A DNA stretch of 11,875 bases from an uncultured Flavobacteriales bacterium (GTDB taxonomy: Bacteria; Bacteroidota; Bacteroidia; Flavobacteriales; Crocinitomicaceae). The notes under the pieces were generated by a model. The model was not told where the DNA came from and searched no databases. It saw nothing but the letters and a program-made list of their open reading frames with translations. Position numbers and translations under genes: made by a program. The stretch's first letter is position 1. Every line of letters starts with the position of its first letter. Positions 1-7,456 of the stretch are shown one piece after another. The stretch covers positions 1 through 11,875 of the forward strand of contig CAMLET010000043.1 in assembly GCA_946479125.1 (NCBI GenBank), given 5' to 3'.

Positions 1-373
1 GAGGTCGGAAAAGAACAGCTTGATGCTTATGGAAATAATTTTCGTCGTAAGAAGAAATAACAGCTTCTGAAACCTTTTCCATTGCCTCCTCCATCTTAAT
101 TGCTGTAGTTGGAATACAGATTACATCGAGATTTATTCCGCTATTGTCAGAAGTACTTTTAAAAGGAAGTTGTTCGTCGGAACGATTGTCCTGATCATTG
201 GCGTCATCACCTACATAATGCATGAACAGAAAATCGCTAAAAGCCAATTGGGATTGCTGTTGTTTGTGTTGCGAGTAATGCTCCAATAAAGTTGGAATTT
301 TAGCAAGTTCCAGCGCTTTCCCGTTTGTTACAAACAGAATCAACAGGGAATATATGAGCGCTTTACGAAACAA
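1..373 (-). CDS. Secreted hypothetical protein, 5' part only (runs off the left edge)
   Basis: The reverse strand is open from an in-frame TAA (384-382) down to base 1, giving about 124 residues of an N-terminus. The likely start is TTG at 373-371, because no ATG lies between the stop and the hydrophobic stretch, and a TAACTTTG box sits 18 bases upstream. The product begins MFRKALIYSLLILFVTNGKA (first Leu written as Met), a plausible Sec signal peptide. A short mature part follows with the pattern LLEHYSQH, FLFMHYVGDD, then QLPFKS. Small secreted Bacteroidota proteins with an H-Y-x-x-H stretch and a LPFKS-like ending are familiar to me only as hypotheticals, sometimes near metal-efflux genes. 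No function is assigned. The C-terminus is outside the window. Confidence 0.7.
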   Translation of the reverse strand, partial: MFRKALIYSLLILFVTNGKALELAKIPTLLEHYSQHKQQQSQLAFSDFLFMHYVGDDANDQDNRSDEQLPFKSTSDNSGINLDVICIPTTAIKMEEAMEKVSEAVISSYDENYFHKHQAVLFRP

Positions 374-390
374 CTGCTTTTAATTTCAGG

Positions 391-398
391 CAAAGTTA
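391..398 (-). promoter_or_regulatory. Bacteroidota -7 promoter box for the left-edge gene
   Basis: Read on the minus strand this is TAACTTTG, an exact match to the Bacteroidota -7 consensus TAnnTTTG. It ends 17 bases before the proposed TTG start, implying a very short leader. No clear -33 TTTG is visible at the expected spacing, so the call rests on the -7 box and its position. Confidence 0.5.
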
Positions 399-438
399 CG
401 AAAATGGCTTTCGAATTACTAATGACTAAAGATGGGTT

Positions 439-465
439 GAGTTATGAGTTATGAGTTATGAGTTA
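439..465. repeat. 7-bp tandem repeat GAGTTAT, nearly 4 copies
   Basis: GAGTTAT is repeated perfectly at 439-445, 446-452 and 453-459, followed by a partial GAGTTA at 460-465. It lies in the spacer between the divergent left-edge gene and purL. A diverged sequence of similar composition in the opposite orientation lies at about 505-534 (AACTCAGCACTCGCGACTTA). The rest of this 245-base spacer holds only the two promoter boxes. Confidence 0.85.
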
Positions 466-591
466 CTAATAACAATTTATTTTGAGATTCTTTCTTGGAC
501 AAAACTTTTAACTCAGCACTCGCGACTTATAACTTCGTCAAATGTGGAAAACTGACAATAAATCCTTCCTTTCTAAATGAAGAGGAATGAT

Positions 592-599
592 TAACTTTG
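592..599 (+). promoter_or_regulatory. Bacteroidota -7 promoter box for purL
   Basis: TAACTTTG matches the TAnnTTTG consensus exactly and ends 19 bases before the ATG at 619, giving an expected leader of roughly a dozen bases. A convincing -33 TTG is not present at the usual distance. The same octamer occurs on the opposite strand at 391-398, so the spacer appears to fire outward in both directions. Confidence 0.6.
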
Positions 600-618
600 C
601 CGAAACAAATTTTTGCAG

Positions 619-2862
619 ATGAGTAGCAATAGCACACTTCAACAAGAGGCAACATTAGAACAAGCGGTAGAATTAGGATTACGCGCAGATGAATTTGAAA
701 TGATCAAAGGAGTTTTGGGTCGTACGCCAAACTTTACAGAAACAGCTGTTTATTCAGTGATGTGGTCGGAGCACTGTTCATATAAAAACTCCATTTATTG
801 GTTGAAACAATTACCGAAAGATGGTCCACACATGTTAGTAAAAGCTGGTGAGGAAAACGCTGGACTTGTTGATTTAGGTGACGGAATTGGTTGTGTTTTC
901 AAAATTGAATCTCACAATCACCCTTCTGCATTAGAGCCTTACCAAGGTGCTGCAACAGGAGTTGGAGGAATCAACCGTGATATTTTCACGATGGGAGCTC
1001 GTCCGGTTGCGCAATTGAACTCACTTCGTTTTGGAGACATTGAGGAAGCTCGTACAAAATGGTTAGTGAAAGGCGTAGTAAAGGGAATTGGTGATTACGG
1101 AAATGCTTTCGGTATTCCGATTGTTGGAGGTGAAGTTTTCTTCGATAAATCATATAACCAAAACCCATTGGTGAATGCATTCTCTGCAGGAATCATTGAT
1201 ACTAAAAAAGTGATCTCGGCGAAAGCAAAAGGTCCAGGGAACCCAGTTTACATCGTAGGTTCTTCTACAGGTAAAGACGGAATTGCCGGTGCGGCATTCG
1301 CATCAAAAGATATTACAGAAGAAAGTGCTTCTGATCTACCTTCAGTTCAAGTTGGTGACCCATTCATGGAAAAGTTGCTTTTGGAAGCAACTATGGAATT
1401 GGCGAATACGGATGCGATTGTTGGTATGCAAGACATGGGTGCGGCAGGTATTACTTGTTCAACTTGTGAAATGAGTGCTGGTGGTGGTGTTGGAATGGAA
1501 ATCCATTTGGACCGTGTTCCAACTCGTCAGGAAAACATGTTGCCTTACGAAATCCTTCTTTCTGAATCTCAAGAGCGTATGCTTGTTGTTATTAAGAAAG
1601 GACAAGAAGCTGTTGTAAAAAGCATTTTCGATAAGTGGGATTTACATGCGGAAGAAATTGGAACTGTTACTGACGATGGAAGAGTTCGTTACTACATGCA
1701 CGGTGAATTGGTTGGAGATGTTCCTGCCGAATCATTGGTACTTGGTGGCGGCGCTCCACAAAACCAACGTGAATATTCTGAGCCAGCTTACTACCAGGAA
1801 TACAAAAAATTCAATATTGATAGCGTTCCACAACCTGAGAACCTGAAAGAAGTTGGATTCTTCTTACTTGGTCAGCCAAACATTGCTTCTAAGCGTTGGG
1901 TTTATGAGCAATACGACTCAATGGTTGGAACGAAAACAATGACAACCAACCGTCCAACAGATGCTGGAATTGTGAACTTAAAAGGAACTGAGAAAGCTTT
2001 GGCAATGACTGTTGACTGTAATTCTCGTTATGTGAATGCAGATCCTGAAGTTGGAACAGCAATCGCGGTTTCAGAAGCTGCTCGTAACATTGTTGTTTCA
2101 GGAGGTATCCCGAGTGCAATTACGAACTGTTTGAACTTTGGAAATCCATACAACCCAGAATCTTACTGGCAATTTGTTGGAGCTATCAAAGGAATGTCGA
2201 AAGCATGTTTGAAGTTTGAAACGCCTGTAACTGGCGGAAACGTTTCTTTCTATAACCAAAGTGTTATTGGAGGAAAAGAAATTCCTGTATTCCCTACTCC
2301 AACAATCGGAATGATTGGTGTTGTTGAAGACAAGTCGAAGATTATGTCCTTGGATTTCAAACAAAAAGGTGATTTAATCTTCATTCTTGGAGATACTGTA
2401 AACGATATCGCTTCATCTGAATACTTGGCTAAATACCATAAAATTGAAGCTTCTCCAGCTCCTCACTTCGACCTGGACAAAGAATATATTTTACAAGAAG
2501 CTGTGAAAGGATTGATTGGAATGGAATTGATCAATTCTGCTCACGATTGTTCAGATGGTGGTTTGTTTGTTACACTTGTTGAAATGTCTATGCCTCGTGG
2601 ATTAGGATTCGACATTGTAACCGATTCTGAAGTTCGTGAAGATGCGTTCCTTTTTGGTGAAGCACAAAGTAGAGTTGTTATTACAGTTGCTGAAGAAACA
2701 GAAGAAGAATTCATCGAGTTTATGATGGGAAGCGGTGTAAGCTACACACTTCTTGGTCACGTTACCAAAGGTAAAATGATGGTTGACGACGAGCATTTCG
2801 GATTTATTTCAGAAGCGAAAGAGATCTTTGATAATGCTTTAGGAAAATTAATTGAAGGATAA
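619..2862 (+). CDS. purL: Phosphoribosylformylglycinamidine synthase, small-type PurL subunit
   Basis: Cytoplasmic enzyme of step four of de novo purine synthesis: FGAR + ATP + ammonia gives FGAM. At 747 residues it is the short, Bacillus/Thermotoga-type PurL, which normally works with separate PurS and PurQ (glutaminase). Neither partner is encoded in the window, and the large form of about 1300 residues is excluded. Visible motifs are WSEHCSYK (49-56, containing the family's active-site His), ESHNHPS (97-103), [10 protein letters not shown] (269-278), TGGNVSFYN (538-546) and DCSDGGL (643-649), i.e. two AIRS-type halves in order. I chose the ATG at 619 over the in-frame TTG at 613 because it is a stronger codon and the leader from the promoter box is already short. 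A strong hairpin follows the stop, so purL is probably transcribed alone. Confidence 0.97.
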   Translation: MSSNSTLQQEATLEQAVELGLRADEFEMIKGVLGRTPNFTETAVYSVMWSEHCSYKNSIYWLKQLPKDGPHMLVKAGEENAGLVDLGDGIGCVFKIESHNHPSALEPYQGAATGVGGINRDIFTMGARPVAQLNSLRFGDIEEARTKWLVKGVVKGIGDYGNAFGIPIVGGEVFFDKSYNQNPLVNAFSAGIIDTKKVISAKAKGPGNPVYIVGSSTGKDGIAGAAFASKDITEESASDLPSVQVGDPFMEKLLLEATMELANTDAIVGMQDMGAAGITCSTCEMSAGGGVGMEIHLDRVPTRQENMLPYEILLSESQERMLVVIKKGQEAVVKSIFDKWDLHAEEIGTVTDDGRVRYYMHGELVGDVPAESLVLGGGAPQNQREYSEPAYYQEYKKFNIDSVPQPENLKEVGFFLLGQPNIASKRWVYEQYDSMVGTKTMTTNRPTDAGIVNLKGTEKALAMTVDCNSRYVNADPEVGTAIAVSEAARNIVVSGGIPSAITNCLNFGNPYNPESYWQFVGAIKGMSKACLKFETPVTGGNVSFYNQSVIGGKEIPVFPTPTIGMIGVVEDKSKIMSLDFKQKGDLIFILGDTVNDIASSEYLAKYHKIEASPAPHFDLDKEYILQEAVKGLIGMELINSAHDCSDGGLFVTLVEMSMPRGLGFDIVTDSEVREDAFLFGEAQSRVVITVAEETEEEFIEFMMGSGVSYTLLGHVTKGKMMVDDEHFGFISEAKEIFDNALGKLIEG

Positions 2863-2888
2863 TTTGAATTATCAATTATAAATAAATT

Positions 2889-2932
2889 AATTATCAAGGG
2901 GCTAAGGTATTAATCGAAGCCCCTTGATAATT
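2889..2932. terminator. 15-bp perfect hairpin after purL, probable terminator
   Basis: The arms AATTATCAAGGGGCT (2889-2903) and AGCCCCTTGATAATT (2918-2932) pair perfectly over 15 bp around a 14-base loop. The apex is GC-rich, and the AT-rich outer sequence continues as an imperfect inverted repeat from about 2868 to 2955. It sits between the purL stop and the rsmG start. The downstream side is AT-rich but has no clean T-run, so a terminator is likely rather than certain. It could equally act as an mRNA 3'-end stabiliser or be a small palindromic repeat. Confidence 0.6.
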
Positions 2933-2957
2933 TATAATTAGCCAATTCATAATTAAG

Positions 2958-3584
2958 ATGGAGTTAATCCTCAAATATTTCCCCAATCTTACAGACGATC
3001 AAAAAGAAAAATTTGGTCGATTACAAGAATTGTATGGTCACTGGAACGCACAGATCAATGTGATTTCCAGAAAGGATACAGATGATTTCTACGAGCGTCA
3101 TGTATTGCATTCTCTTGGAATTGCGAAGATCATGGAGTTTGCCGATGAATCTACAGTTCTTGACATTGGAACAGGTGGTGGCTTCCCTGGAATTCCATTA
3201 GCTATTCTTTTTCCAAATGTCCAATTCCATTTAGTTGACTCCATTGGAAAGAAAATTAAAGTAGTAACCGAAATTGCACAGGAACTTGGCTTGACGAATG
3301 TTCGCGCTACACATGCACGCGCTGAAGACATTAAGGAGCAATTCGACTTTATTGTGAGCCGCGCTGTTACAGCAATGCCGCAATTTATGCCATGGACAAA
3401 AGGAAAATTTCTTAAACGTTCTATCAATCCGTTGAACAATGGAATTCTCTATTTAAAAGGAGGTGATTTAACGGAAGAATTCGCAACCATCAAACATCCG
3501 TTTATCATTCACCCGTTGAAGGAGATTTTCGAAGAGGAGTTCTTTGATACCAAAGCGGTTGTGTATGTGAAAGTGAATGCATAA
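2958..3584 (+). CDS. rsmG: 16S rRNA (guanine-527-N7)-methyltransferase RsmG (GidB)
   Basis: SAM-dependent methyltransferase that puts the m7G mark on G527 of 16S rRNA in the small subunit. At 208 residues it has the family's usual length. The SAM-binding motif I is VLDIGTGGGFPG at residues 67-78, in the spelling characteristic of RsmG. The N-terminal helical part carries WNAQINVISRKD (29-40), then ERHVLHSL (46-53), and SRAV at 134-137 matches the family's conserved post-motif-IV stretch. The C-terminal half contains LYLKGG (164-169). The ATG at 2958 is preceded by AATTAAG, and the hairpin upstream separates it from purL. In this family, loss of function typically gives low-level streptomycin resistance. 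Confidence 0.96.
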   Translation: MELILKYFPNLTDDQKEKFGRLQELYGHWNAQINVISRKDTDDFYERHVLHSLGIAKIMEFADESTVLDIGTGGGFPGIPLAILFPNVQFHLVDSIGKKIKVVTEIAQELGLTNVRATHARAEDIKEQFDFIVSRAVTAMPQFMPWTKGKFLKRSINPLNNGILYLKGGDLTEEFATIKHPFIIHPLKEIFEEEFFDTKAVVYVKVNA

Positions 3585-3614
3585 ATTCATAAATTAGCCT
3601 GCAACCTTATTAAC

Positions 3615-4259
3615 ATGAAACACTTAGCGTCCTTAGCTTTCATTTTCTTATTGCTGACAAGTTGTTCAGATGAGATTAAGCAGATTTATATTACGGGAAG
3701 AGTTATGAACCCTGTAACCGGAAACGGAATAAATTGCGGCATCAAACTTTATCAAGAAAAATCAGGTAAAAAAATCAGTATAGAGTCAGTTCGAACAGAT
3801 AGTGATGGATACTTCTTCATTTCTAAAAACACTCTAAGAAAAAAGAATCTTGTACTTACTTATGAAGATGCGGGTGTTCTTTATTCCGTGGGATGGACAA
3901 CAAATGACGGAGTTACTTACTCCGACAAAACCAACTTTACAGATATCAACTTCAACGGAAAAACCTCGGTTAATCTCCACATGGTTGACAAACGAACTTT
4001 TTACTACAAGTTCGTAAATGTAAACTGTGGCGGACCAACAGATTCATTAATTTACTCCATGAAACGCTATTACTACGACCCTTATCTTTATTACAACGAA
4101 TTAAAAAAGGGATGCGGTTCAAAAAGTGGTAATAACTATATCTATGAAGGACCGGTAATTATCGATTATACCGTAAAACGAAATGGGGTAAGCACTTCAT
4201 ATTCCGTTACTGTTCCCAATAACAATAATGCGAGTAATCCGGCAGTCATAGAATATTAG
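3615..4259 (+). CDS. Lipoprotein with predicted beta-sandwich (carboxypeptidase-regulatory-like) domain
   Basis: The 214-residue product starts MKHLASLAFIFLLLTSC, a signal peptide with a clear lipobox and the lipidated Cys at 17. The next residues, Ser-Asp-Glu, resemble the acidic lipoprotein export signal that sends Bacteroidota lipoproteins to the outer face of the outer membrane, so surface display is inferred. Residues of about 24-60 (ITGRVMNPVTGNGINCGIKL, later RTDSDGYFFIS) read like a carboxypeptidase-regulatory or transthyretin-like beta-sandwich: 'G-x-V-x-(D/N)-x-x-T-G' then 'T-D-x-x-G-x-(F/Y)'. The remainder is Tyr- and Asn-rich, with a Cys pair (near NCGG and GCGSKSG) that could form a disulfide. 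The gene starts 30 bases after rsmG. Function unknown. Confidence 0.8.
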   Translation: MKHLASLAFIFLLLTSCSDEIKQIYITGRVMNPVTGNGINCGIKLYQEKSGKKISIESVRTDSDGYFFISKNTLRKKNLVLTYEDAGVLYSVGWTTNDGVTYSDKTNFTDINFNGKTSVNLHMVDKRTFYYKFVNVNCGGPTDSLIYSMKRYYYDPYLYYNELKKGCGSKSGNNYIYEGPVIIDYTVKRNGVSTSYSVTVPNNNNASNPAVIEY

Positions 4260-4269
4260 ATGAATTCTA

Positions 4270-4303
4270 TTTGTAGAGTGTTTCTTGAAATTTTGTATAT
4301 TCA
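4270..4303 (+). promoter_or_regulatory. Possible promoter for the DUF1801 gene
   Basis: TTTG at 4270-4273, a 22-base spacer and TATATTCA at 4296-4303 resemble a -33/-7 pair. The -7 box departs from TAnnTTTG at two positions. The ATG is 13 bases downstream, as for the purL promoter. Weak, because the region is AT-rich and such matches arise by chance. Confidence 0.3.
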
Positions 4304-4315
4304 CTCCCCATAATT

Positions 4316-4780
4316 ATGAGAGTAGAAGGAAATACAGTTAGAGATTACATTGCAAATTGTCCGGAAGACAGACAAGAAGCGCTTCATAAGCTGCGTGACG
4401 CAATTACGGAGAACCTACCTGATGGTTTTTCAGAAAGCGTAAGTCAGGGCTTTATAAGCTACAATGTTCCACACAGTATTTATCCTGCAGGTTATCATTG
4501 TAATCCAAAAGATCCTCTTCCATTTCTTGCAATTGCTTCTCAGAAAAATTTCATTGCCGTTTATCACATGGGCGTTTATTCTGATCCTGAACTATTGGAA
4601 TGGTTTACAACCGAATATGCGAAACGCGTAAAAGCGAAATTGGATATGGGAAAAAGCTGTATTCGATTCAAAAAGCCTGATCAGATTCCATTTGATCTAA
4701 TTGGTGAATTGAGTGCAAAAATGACTGTTGATCAATGGATCGATAGATACGAAAGCGCATTAAACAGAACAACTAAATAA
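4316..4780 (+). CDS. DUF1801 (YdhG-like) family protein
   Basis: A 154-residue soluble protein with no signal peptide or membrane segment. The order of features fits the DUF1801/YdhG fold: an N-terminal helix (VRDYIANCPEDRQEALHKLRDAI), the E-S-V-S-Q-G-F-I-S-Y segment near residue 40 that recalls the family's 'E-x-I-x-Y-x-x-P-x-F' region, then PFLAIASQKNFIAVYHMG (about 83-100). It ends with MGKSCIRFKKPDQIP, matching the family's 'G-K-x-x-x-x-F-x-x-x-x-x-x-P' strand. Members are small, widespread and poorly characterised, some being compared with iron-chaperone frataxin-like folds, so no reaction is assigned. It is probably co-transcribed with the LURP-one-like gene that starts 10 bases after its stop. 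Confidence 0.85.
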   Translation: MRVEGNTVRDYIANCPEDRQEALHKLRDAITENLPDGFSESVSQGFISYNVPHSIYPAGYHCNPKDPLPFLAIASQKNFIAVYHMGVYSDPELLEWFTTEYAKRVKAKLDMGKSCIRFKKPDQIPFDLIGELSAKMTVDQWIDRYESALNRTTK

Positions 4781-4790
4781 ATACAATCAC

Positions 4791-5438
4791 ATGAGTGAAC
4801 TACTAGACAACGAAACTACGTTTCAAACACAAGACATCGCTACTAGAAACTTTGCATATCCGCTGAAATTTACTTTCAAAATCGGAACATTGGCAAACGA
4901 CTTCGTTATGAAGGATGCGAATGGATCTACTGTAAACTATGTACGTCAAAAAATGTTCAAGTTCGTAGATGAGATTCAAGTTTTTAGCAATGAATCAAAA
5001 TCAGAACTTTGTTACACAATTAAAGCTAACAAATGGATTGATTTCTCAGCTTCTTATTTGTTTACAGACGCAAATGGAAATAAATTAGGTCGTGTTGCAC
5101 GTAAAGGAATGGCTTCTATCTGGAAAGCACGTTACGAAATTTTTGACGAAAATGACAATTACCTGTTCTTGATTCAAGAGGACAATGGTTGGACAAAAGT
5201 TTTCGACGCTATTATCGGAGAGCTTCCAATTATCAGTTTGTTCACAGGTCTGATGTTTAACCCAAGCTATTCGGTTAAAAAAGAAGATGGAACAGTTGTC
5301 TTTAAATTGAAGAAAGACAAATCAATGGTAGGACGTAAATTCTCAGCTGAGAAAGTTGGTGATATCGCAAACGACGAAGAACAAACAACTATCTTATCGT
5401 TAATGATGATGTTGCTTCTGGAAAGAAGAAGAGGATAA
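4791..5438 (+). CDS. LURP-one-related / tubby C-terminal-like domain protein
   Basis: A 215-residue protein with a repeating beta-strand pattern typical of the LURP-one-related (YxjI-like, tubby/scramblase) barrel. The fold is suggested by alternating 'residue-x-F-x-(V/I)-x-D-x-x-G' units: FVMKDANGSTVNYVRQKMF, YLFTDANGNKLGRVARK, then YEIFDENDNYLFLIQED. A hydrophobic stretch ELPIISLFTGLMFNPSYSV (about 148-166) corresponds to the central buried helix region of that barrel. The protein lacks a signal peptide, so it is probably cytoplasmic or membrane-peripheral. The C-terminus ends in a run of Leu/Met then RRRG. No biochemical role is established for bacterial members. It is the second gene of a pair with the DUF1801 gene and is closed by the strong terminator downstream. 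Confidence 0.75.
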   Translation: MSELLDNETTFQTQDIATRNFAYPLKFTFKIGTLANDFVMKDANGSTVNYVRQKMFKFVDEIQVFSNESKSELCYTIKANKWIDFSASYLFTDANGNKLGRVARKGMASIWKARYEIFDENDNYLFLIQEDNGWTKVFDAIIGELPIISLFTGLMFNPSYSVKKEDGTVVFKLKKDKSMVGRKFSAEKVGDIANDEEQTTILSLMMMLLLERRRG

Positions 5439-5461
5439 CATTTATTCAAAATAAAACAGGT

Positions 5462-5496
5462 GTAGGGGCGAAAGATTTTTCGCCCCTACGTTTTTT
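5462..5496 (+). terminator. Rho-independent terminator between convergent genes
   Basis: The arms GTAGGGGCGAAA (5462-5473) and TTTCGCCCCTAC (5478-5489) form a perfect 12-bp GC-rich stem with a GATT tetraloop, followed by G and six Ts (5491-5496). It ends the plus-strand pair upstream. Read on the minus strand it is followed by a T-rich stretch (ACCTGTTTTATTTT), so it may also stop readthrough between the convergent genes. Its T-run abuts the peptidase stop codon at 5499-5497. Confidence 0.93.
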
Positions 5497-6660
5497 CTAT
5501 GGTTTATTCAACTCTTCTTTACGGGCGTAGAATAACTGCTGAATAGCAATCAACTCGTTACTGTAGAACGCTGAAGTTCTCAAATAAGAAAATGGAATTT
5601 TGTATGCTTTGTCCCAAACCAGGGTATTGAAAAGCGAATCTGCGTGCTGCTTTTTACCGCCACCACCGCAAGAAAGTTCAACACAAACTCCAATAGAACC
5701 ACTTTTTGACCGAACATAATTTTCCAAACCACATCCAAAGTCAGCTGGTTTTGTTCCAATTTTTCCCATGGTGAAACCAGATACCTTTTGAGCCTCAGTT
5801 GTCATCTTTGTATCCACATCATTAAAGAACGGATGAGTTTGATTGTCTGCCCAATAAAGAATATTTCCTTTTGTATGAAATGAAAGCGTACAAATTGGTT
5901 TGTATTTCTGTATAAATGCCTGAAGCAATTGCGTTTCTATCGGCTCGGCAGGATAATTCCCTTTGAATCCTTCACTCGCGCGATCCGAATGATAATTACC
6001 TGCTTTTTTCACTGTCCAGTGATTATCGTCGAAAGAAGAATTGAGGTCTATACCTTTTCCATTCGCTTTCCACTCATAGATCGTTTCATCGATATGAATG
6101 AAATTAAACCACATTTTCGTTTGTTCTTCAATGCCTGCGAAATCGTTGTGCGCAATCTTCAATCCATCCGGATTAGCAACGGGAAGCAAGTACAGATCTA
6201 CTGAATCCAAAACAGAAGAAATATCGCTGTAGATAGTACTTTTCCCACTCAATGAGAGAAGAATTGCATTGGCAGTTTTCATCACCATTTTAGAACTGAA
6301 ATCTTCACGCGCATGAATGTTTCCGACAAAGAATACCAATGGTTTTGGATTGTCATTTTTTGAGATCGTGAAACCTTTAAGCGGTAAACCAAATTCCGAA
6401 AAACCAATGGTGTTAGTTTTTACGTATTGAGGCCAGTTGGTTTCAAAGAAAGAAATATCCTCCATGATCATGTCGAAAGTATACTTGCTGGTATCCTCAA
6501 CAACATAGTACTTTAAATCGAGGGAGTCTTCAACCAGTTTTGGCGTTACAACTACTAAGGAATCCACTTTACGAATCGTATCTGCGAGCACAGGCTCTTG
6601 TGCATGAAGTCGTGGCGACATCGCACAAAAAAGTATGAGCAAGACAAAAATAGGCTTCAT
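5497..6660 (-). CDS. M14-family zinc carboxypeptidase, cell-wall (gamma-D-Glu-DAP peptidase) type
   Basis: A 387-residue exported protein. Residues 1-21 (MKPIFVLLILFCAMSPRLHA then Q) form a signal peptide, so it acts in the periplasm or outside. Zinc and catalytic residues of M14 are present: the HxxE motif as HARE (H116, E119), the third zinc ligand H262 in FHTKGNILYW, and the general-base Glu E328 in GVCVEL. WKAN (197-200) followed by GIDLN (203-207), a P-A-E-P-x-E-T stretch (237-243) and an FHxxGxxxYW third-ligand region resemble the M14C group that cleaves gamma-D-Glu-meso-DAP bonds in peptidoglycan. The Arg that follows LN in digestive carboxypeptidases is Ser208 here. Substrate is inferred, not shown. 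Transcribed alone, convergent with the LURP-one-like gene and divergent from the lipoprotein gene. Confidence 0.87.
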   Translation of the reverse strand: MKPIFVLLILFCAMSPRLHAQEPVLADTIRKVDSLVVVTPKLVEDSLDLKYYVVEDTSKYTFDMIMEDISFFETNWPQYVKTNTIGFSEFGLPLKGFTISKNDNPKPLVFFVGNIHAREDFSSKMVMKTANAILLSLSGKSTIYSDISSVLDSVDLYLLPVANPDGLKIAHNDFAGIEEQTKMWFNFIHIDETIYEWKANGKGIDLNSSFDDNHWTVKKAGNYHSDRASEGFKGNYPAEPIETQLLQAFIQKYKPICTLSFHTKGNILYWADNQTHPFFNDVDTKMTTEAQKVSGFTMGKIGTKPADFGCGLENYVRSKSGSIGVCVELSCGGGGKKQHADSLFNTLVWDKAYKIPFSYLRTSAFYSNELIAIQQLFYARKEELNKP

Positions 6661-6671
6661 GTGGGTTTTTA

Positions 6672-6703
6672 CAAATAATCCTAAGTGGTCGCTAAGTTAC
6701 AAA
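6672..6703 (-). promoter_or_regulatory. Possible promoter for the M14 peptidase gene
   Basis: On the minus strand a TTTG (6703-6700) lies 20 bases before ATTATTTG (6679-6672), which keeps the TTTG half of the -7 consensus but not its TA. The ATG follows 11 bases later. The spacing fits Bacteroidota promoters, but the -7 match is partial. Confidence 0.33.
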
Positions 6704-6771
6704 GATGTTGAAAATCAACGAAGGAAAATTCGACCAGTTACTCACATCAAACTATTAAAAAATCGTAATTT

Positions 6772-6786
6772 ACTGTTCAAAACAGT
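6772..6786. repeat. Short inverted repeat just before the lipoprotein start
   Basis: ACTGTT (6772-6777) and AACAGT (6781-6786) are perfect inverted repeats around CAA, ending 5 bases before the ATG at 6792. It could be an operator half-site pair or a small leader hairpin affecting translation. It is short enough to be chance. The remainder of the 131-base divergent spacer shows nothing else clear. Confidence 0.35.
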
Positions 6787-6791
6787 GTATC

Positions 6792-7442
6792 ATGAAGTTC
6801 ATTCTTTCAATAAGTTTCATTCTTTGTCTTTCTATTTCCTGTTCTTCAAACAGCAAAAAAGACAAAAAATCAGAAGTTAATTCTACGGAACCAACCGAAC
6901 AAAAAGGAAGCACATCTTCAAGCGATCAAAAGTCCAAAGTAAAAAGAGACACCGAAGGAGAATGGCAATGGAAAGACTGTGTAAGAAGTGAACCTGAAGC
7001 TATTTGTAAAAAAGGAGCGTTTAAAAACCATTCATTCCGGGTAGACAGCACCACTACTTCAACACATGAAGGGCATGAAAAAGCGACCTTGAAAAACGGT
7101 GATATTCTGGAAATAACAAATGCTGGCTGTGAATATTATGTTCTGGAATTTACGTTTACCACCACTCGTTTTAAAGGCGATACAACTGATTTGGTTTATT
7201 GGTGTGACGCCGCAGTTCAGTTAATGAAAAGTATTGAGAAAAATGTTGATGCACCGGTTATGATTGATAAAAGTTATGCCGTTTTAGAAAAATTCTATCT
7301 GGAATCGGAATCTCCCGAACTTGGGGTTCAACACCCAATTAATGACAGCGAAATCGGAACTTATGTATCTTTAGATCGTATTGAGAAGATTTCCAAAAGT
7401 AAATATGCTGTTACGGTACGTTACGCTGTTGGACCTTTATAA
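6792..7442 (+). CDS. Lipoprotein of unknown function
   Basis: A 216-residue product starting MKFILSISFILCLSISC, a lipoprotein signal peptide with the lipidated Cys at 17. Residues 18-55 are a low-complexity Ser/Lys/Glu linker (SSNSKKDKKSEVNST and onward) that would tether the folded part to the membrane. No acidic surface-export signal directly follows the Cys, unlike the lipoprotein at 3615, so the periplasmic face is as likely. The globular part contains EWQWKDC, ICKKGAF, a hydrophobic LEITNAGCEYYVLEFTFTT segment and YWCDAAVQL, with four Cys in all (near 63, 72, 111 and 136), so disulfides are possible. I do not recognise the family. It is probably co-transcribed with the T9SS cargo gene 14 bases downstream. 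Confidence 0.75.
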   Translation: MKFILSISFILCLSISCSSNSKKDKKSEVNSTEPTEQKGSTSSSDQKSKVKRDTEGEWQWKDCVRSEPEAICKKGAFKNHSFRVDSTTTSTHEGHEKATLKNGDILEITNAGCEYYVLEFTFTTTRFKGDTTDLVYWCDAAVQLMKSIEKNVDAPVMIDKSYAVLEKFYLESESPELGVQHPINDSEIGTYVSLDRIEKISKSKYAVTVRYAVGPL

Positions 7443-7456
7443 TTTGACTGCTGATT

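Noticed and set aside
439..465. CRISPR-like array
   Set aside because: The repeat unit is only 7 bases with no spacers between copies, and no cas genes are present.
613..618. TTG at 613 as the purL start, adding Met-Gln
   Set aside because: The ATG at 619 is two codons further in and is the better start. TTG would leave an even shorter leader after the TAACTTTG box.
3098..3439. 113-residue open frame on the minus strand inside rsmG
   Set aside because: It lies fully within a confidently identified gene, has no promoter box or recognisable domain, and its composition looks like an antisense shadow.
6635..6880. 81-residue plus-strand frame spanning the spacer between the M14 peptidase and lipoprotein genes
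   Set aside because: It overlaps both the peptidase signal peptide and the lipoprotein start in other frames, and the product looks random with no recognisable feature.
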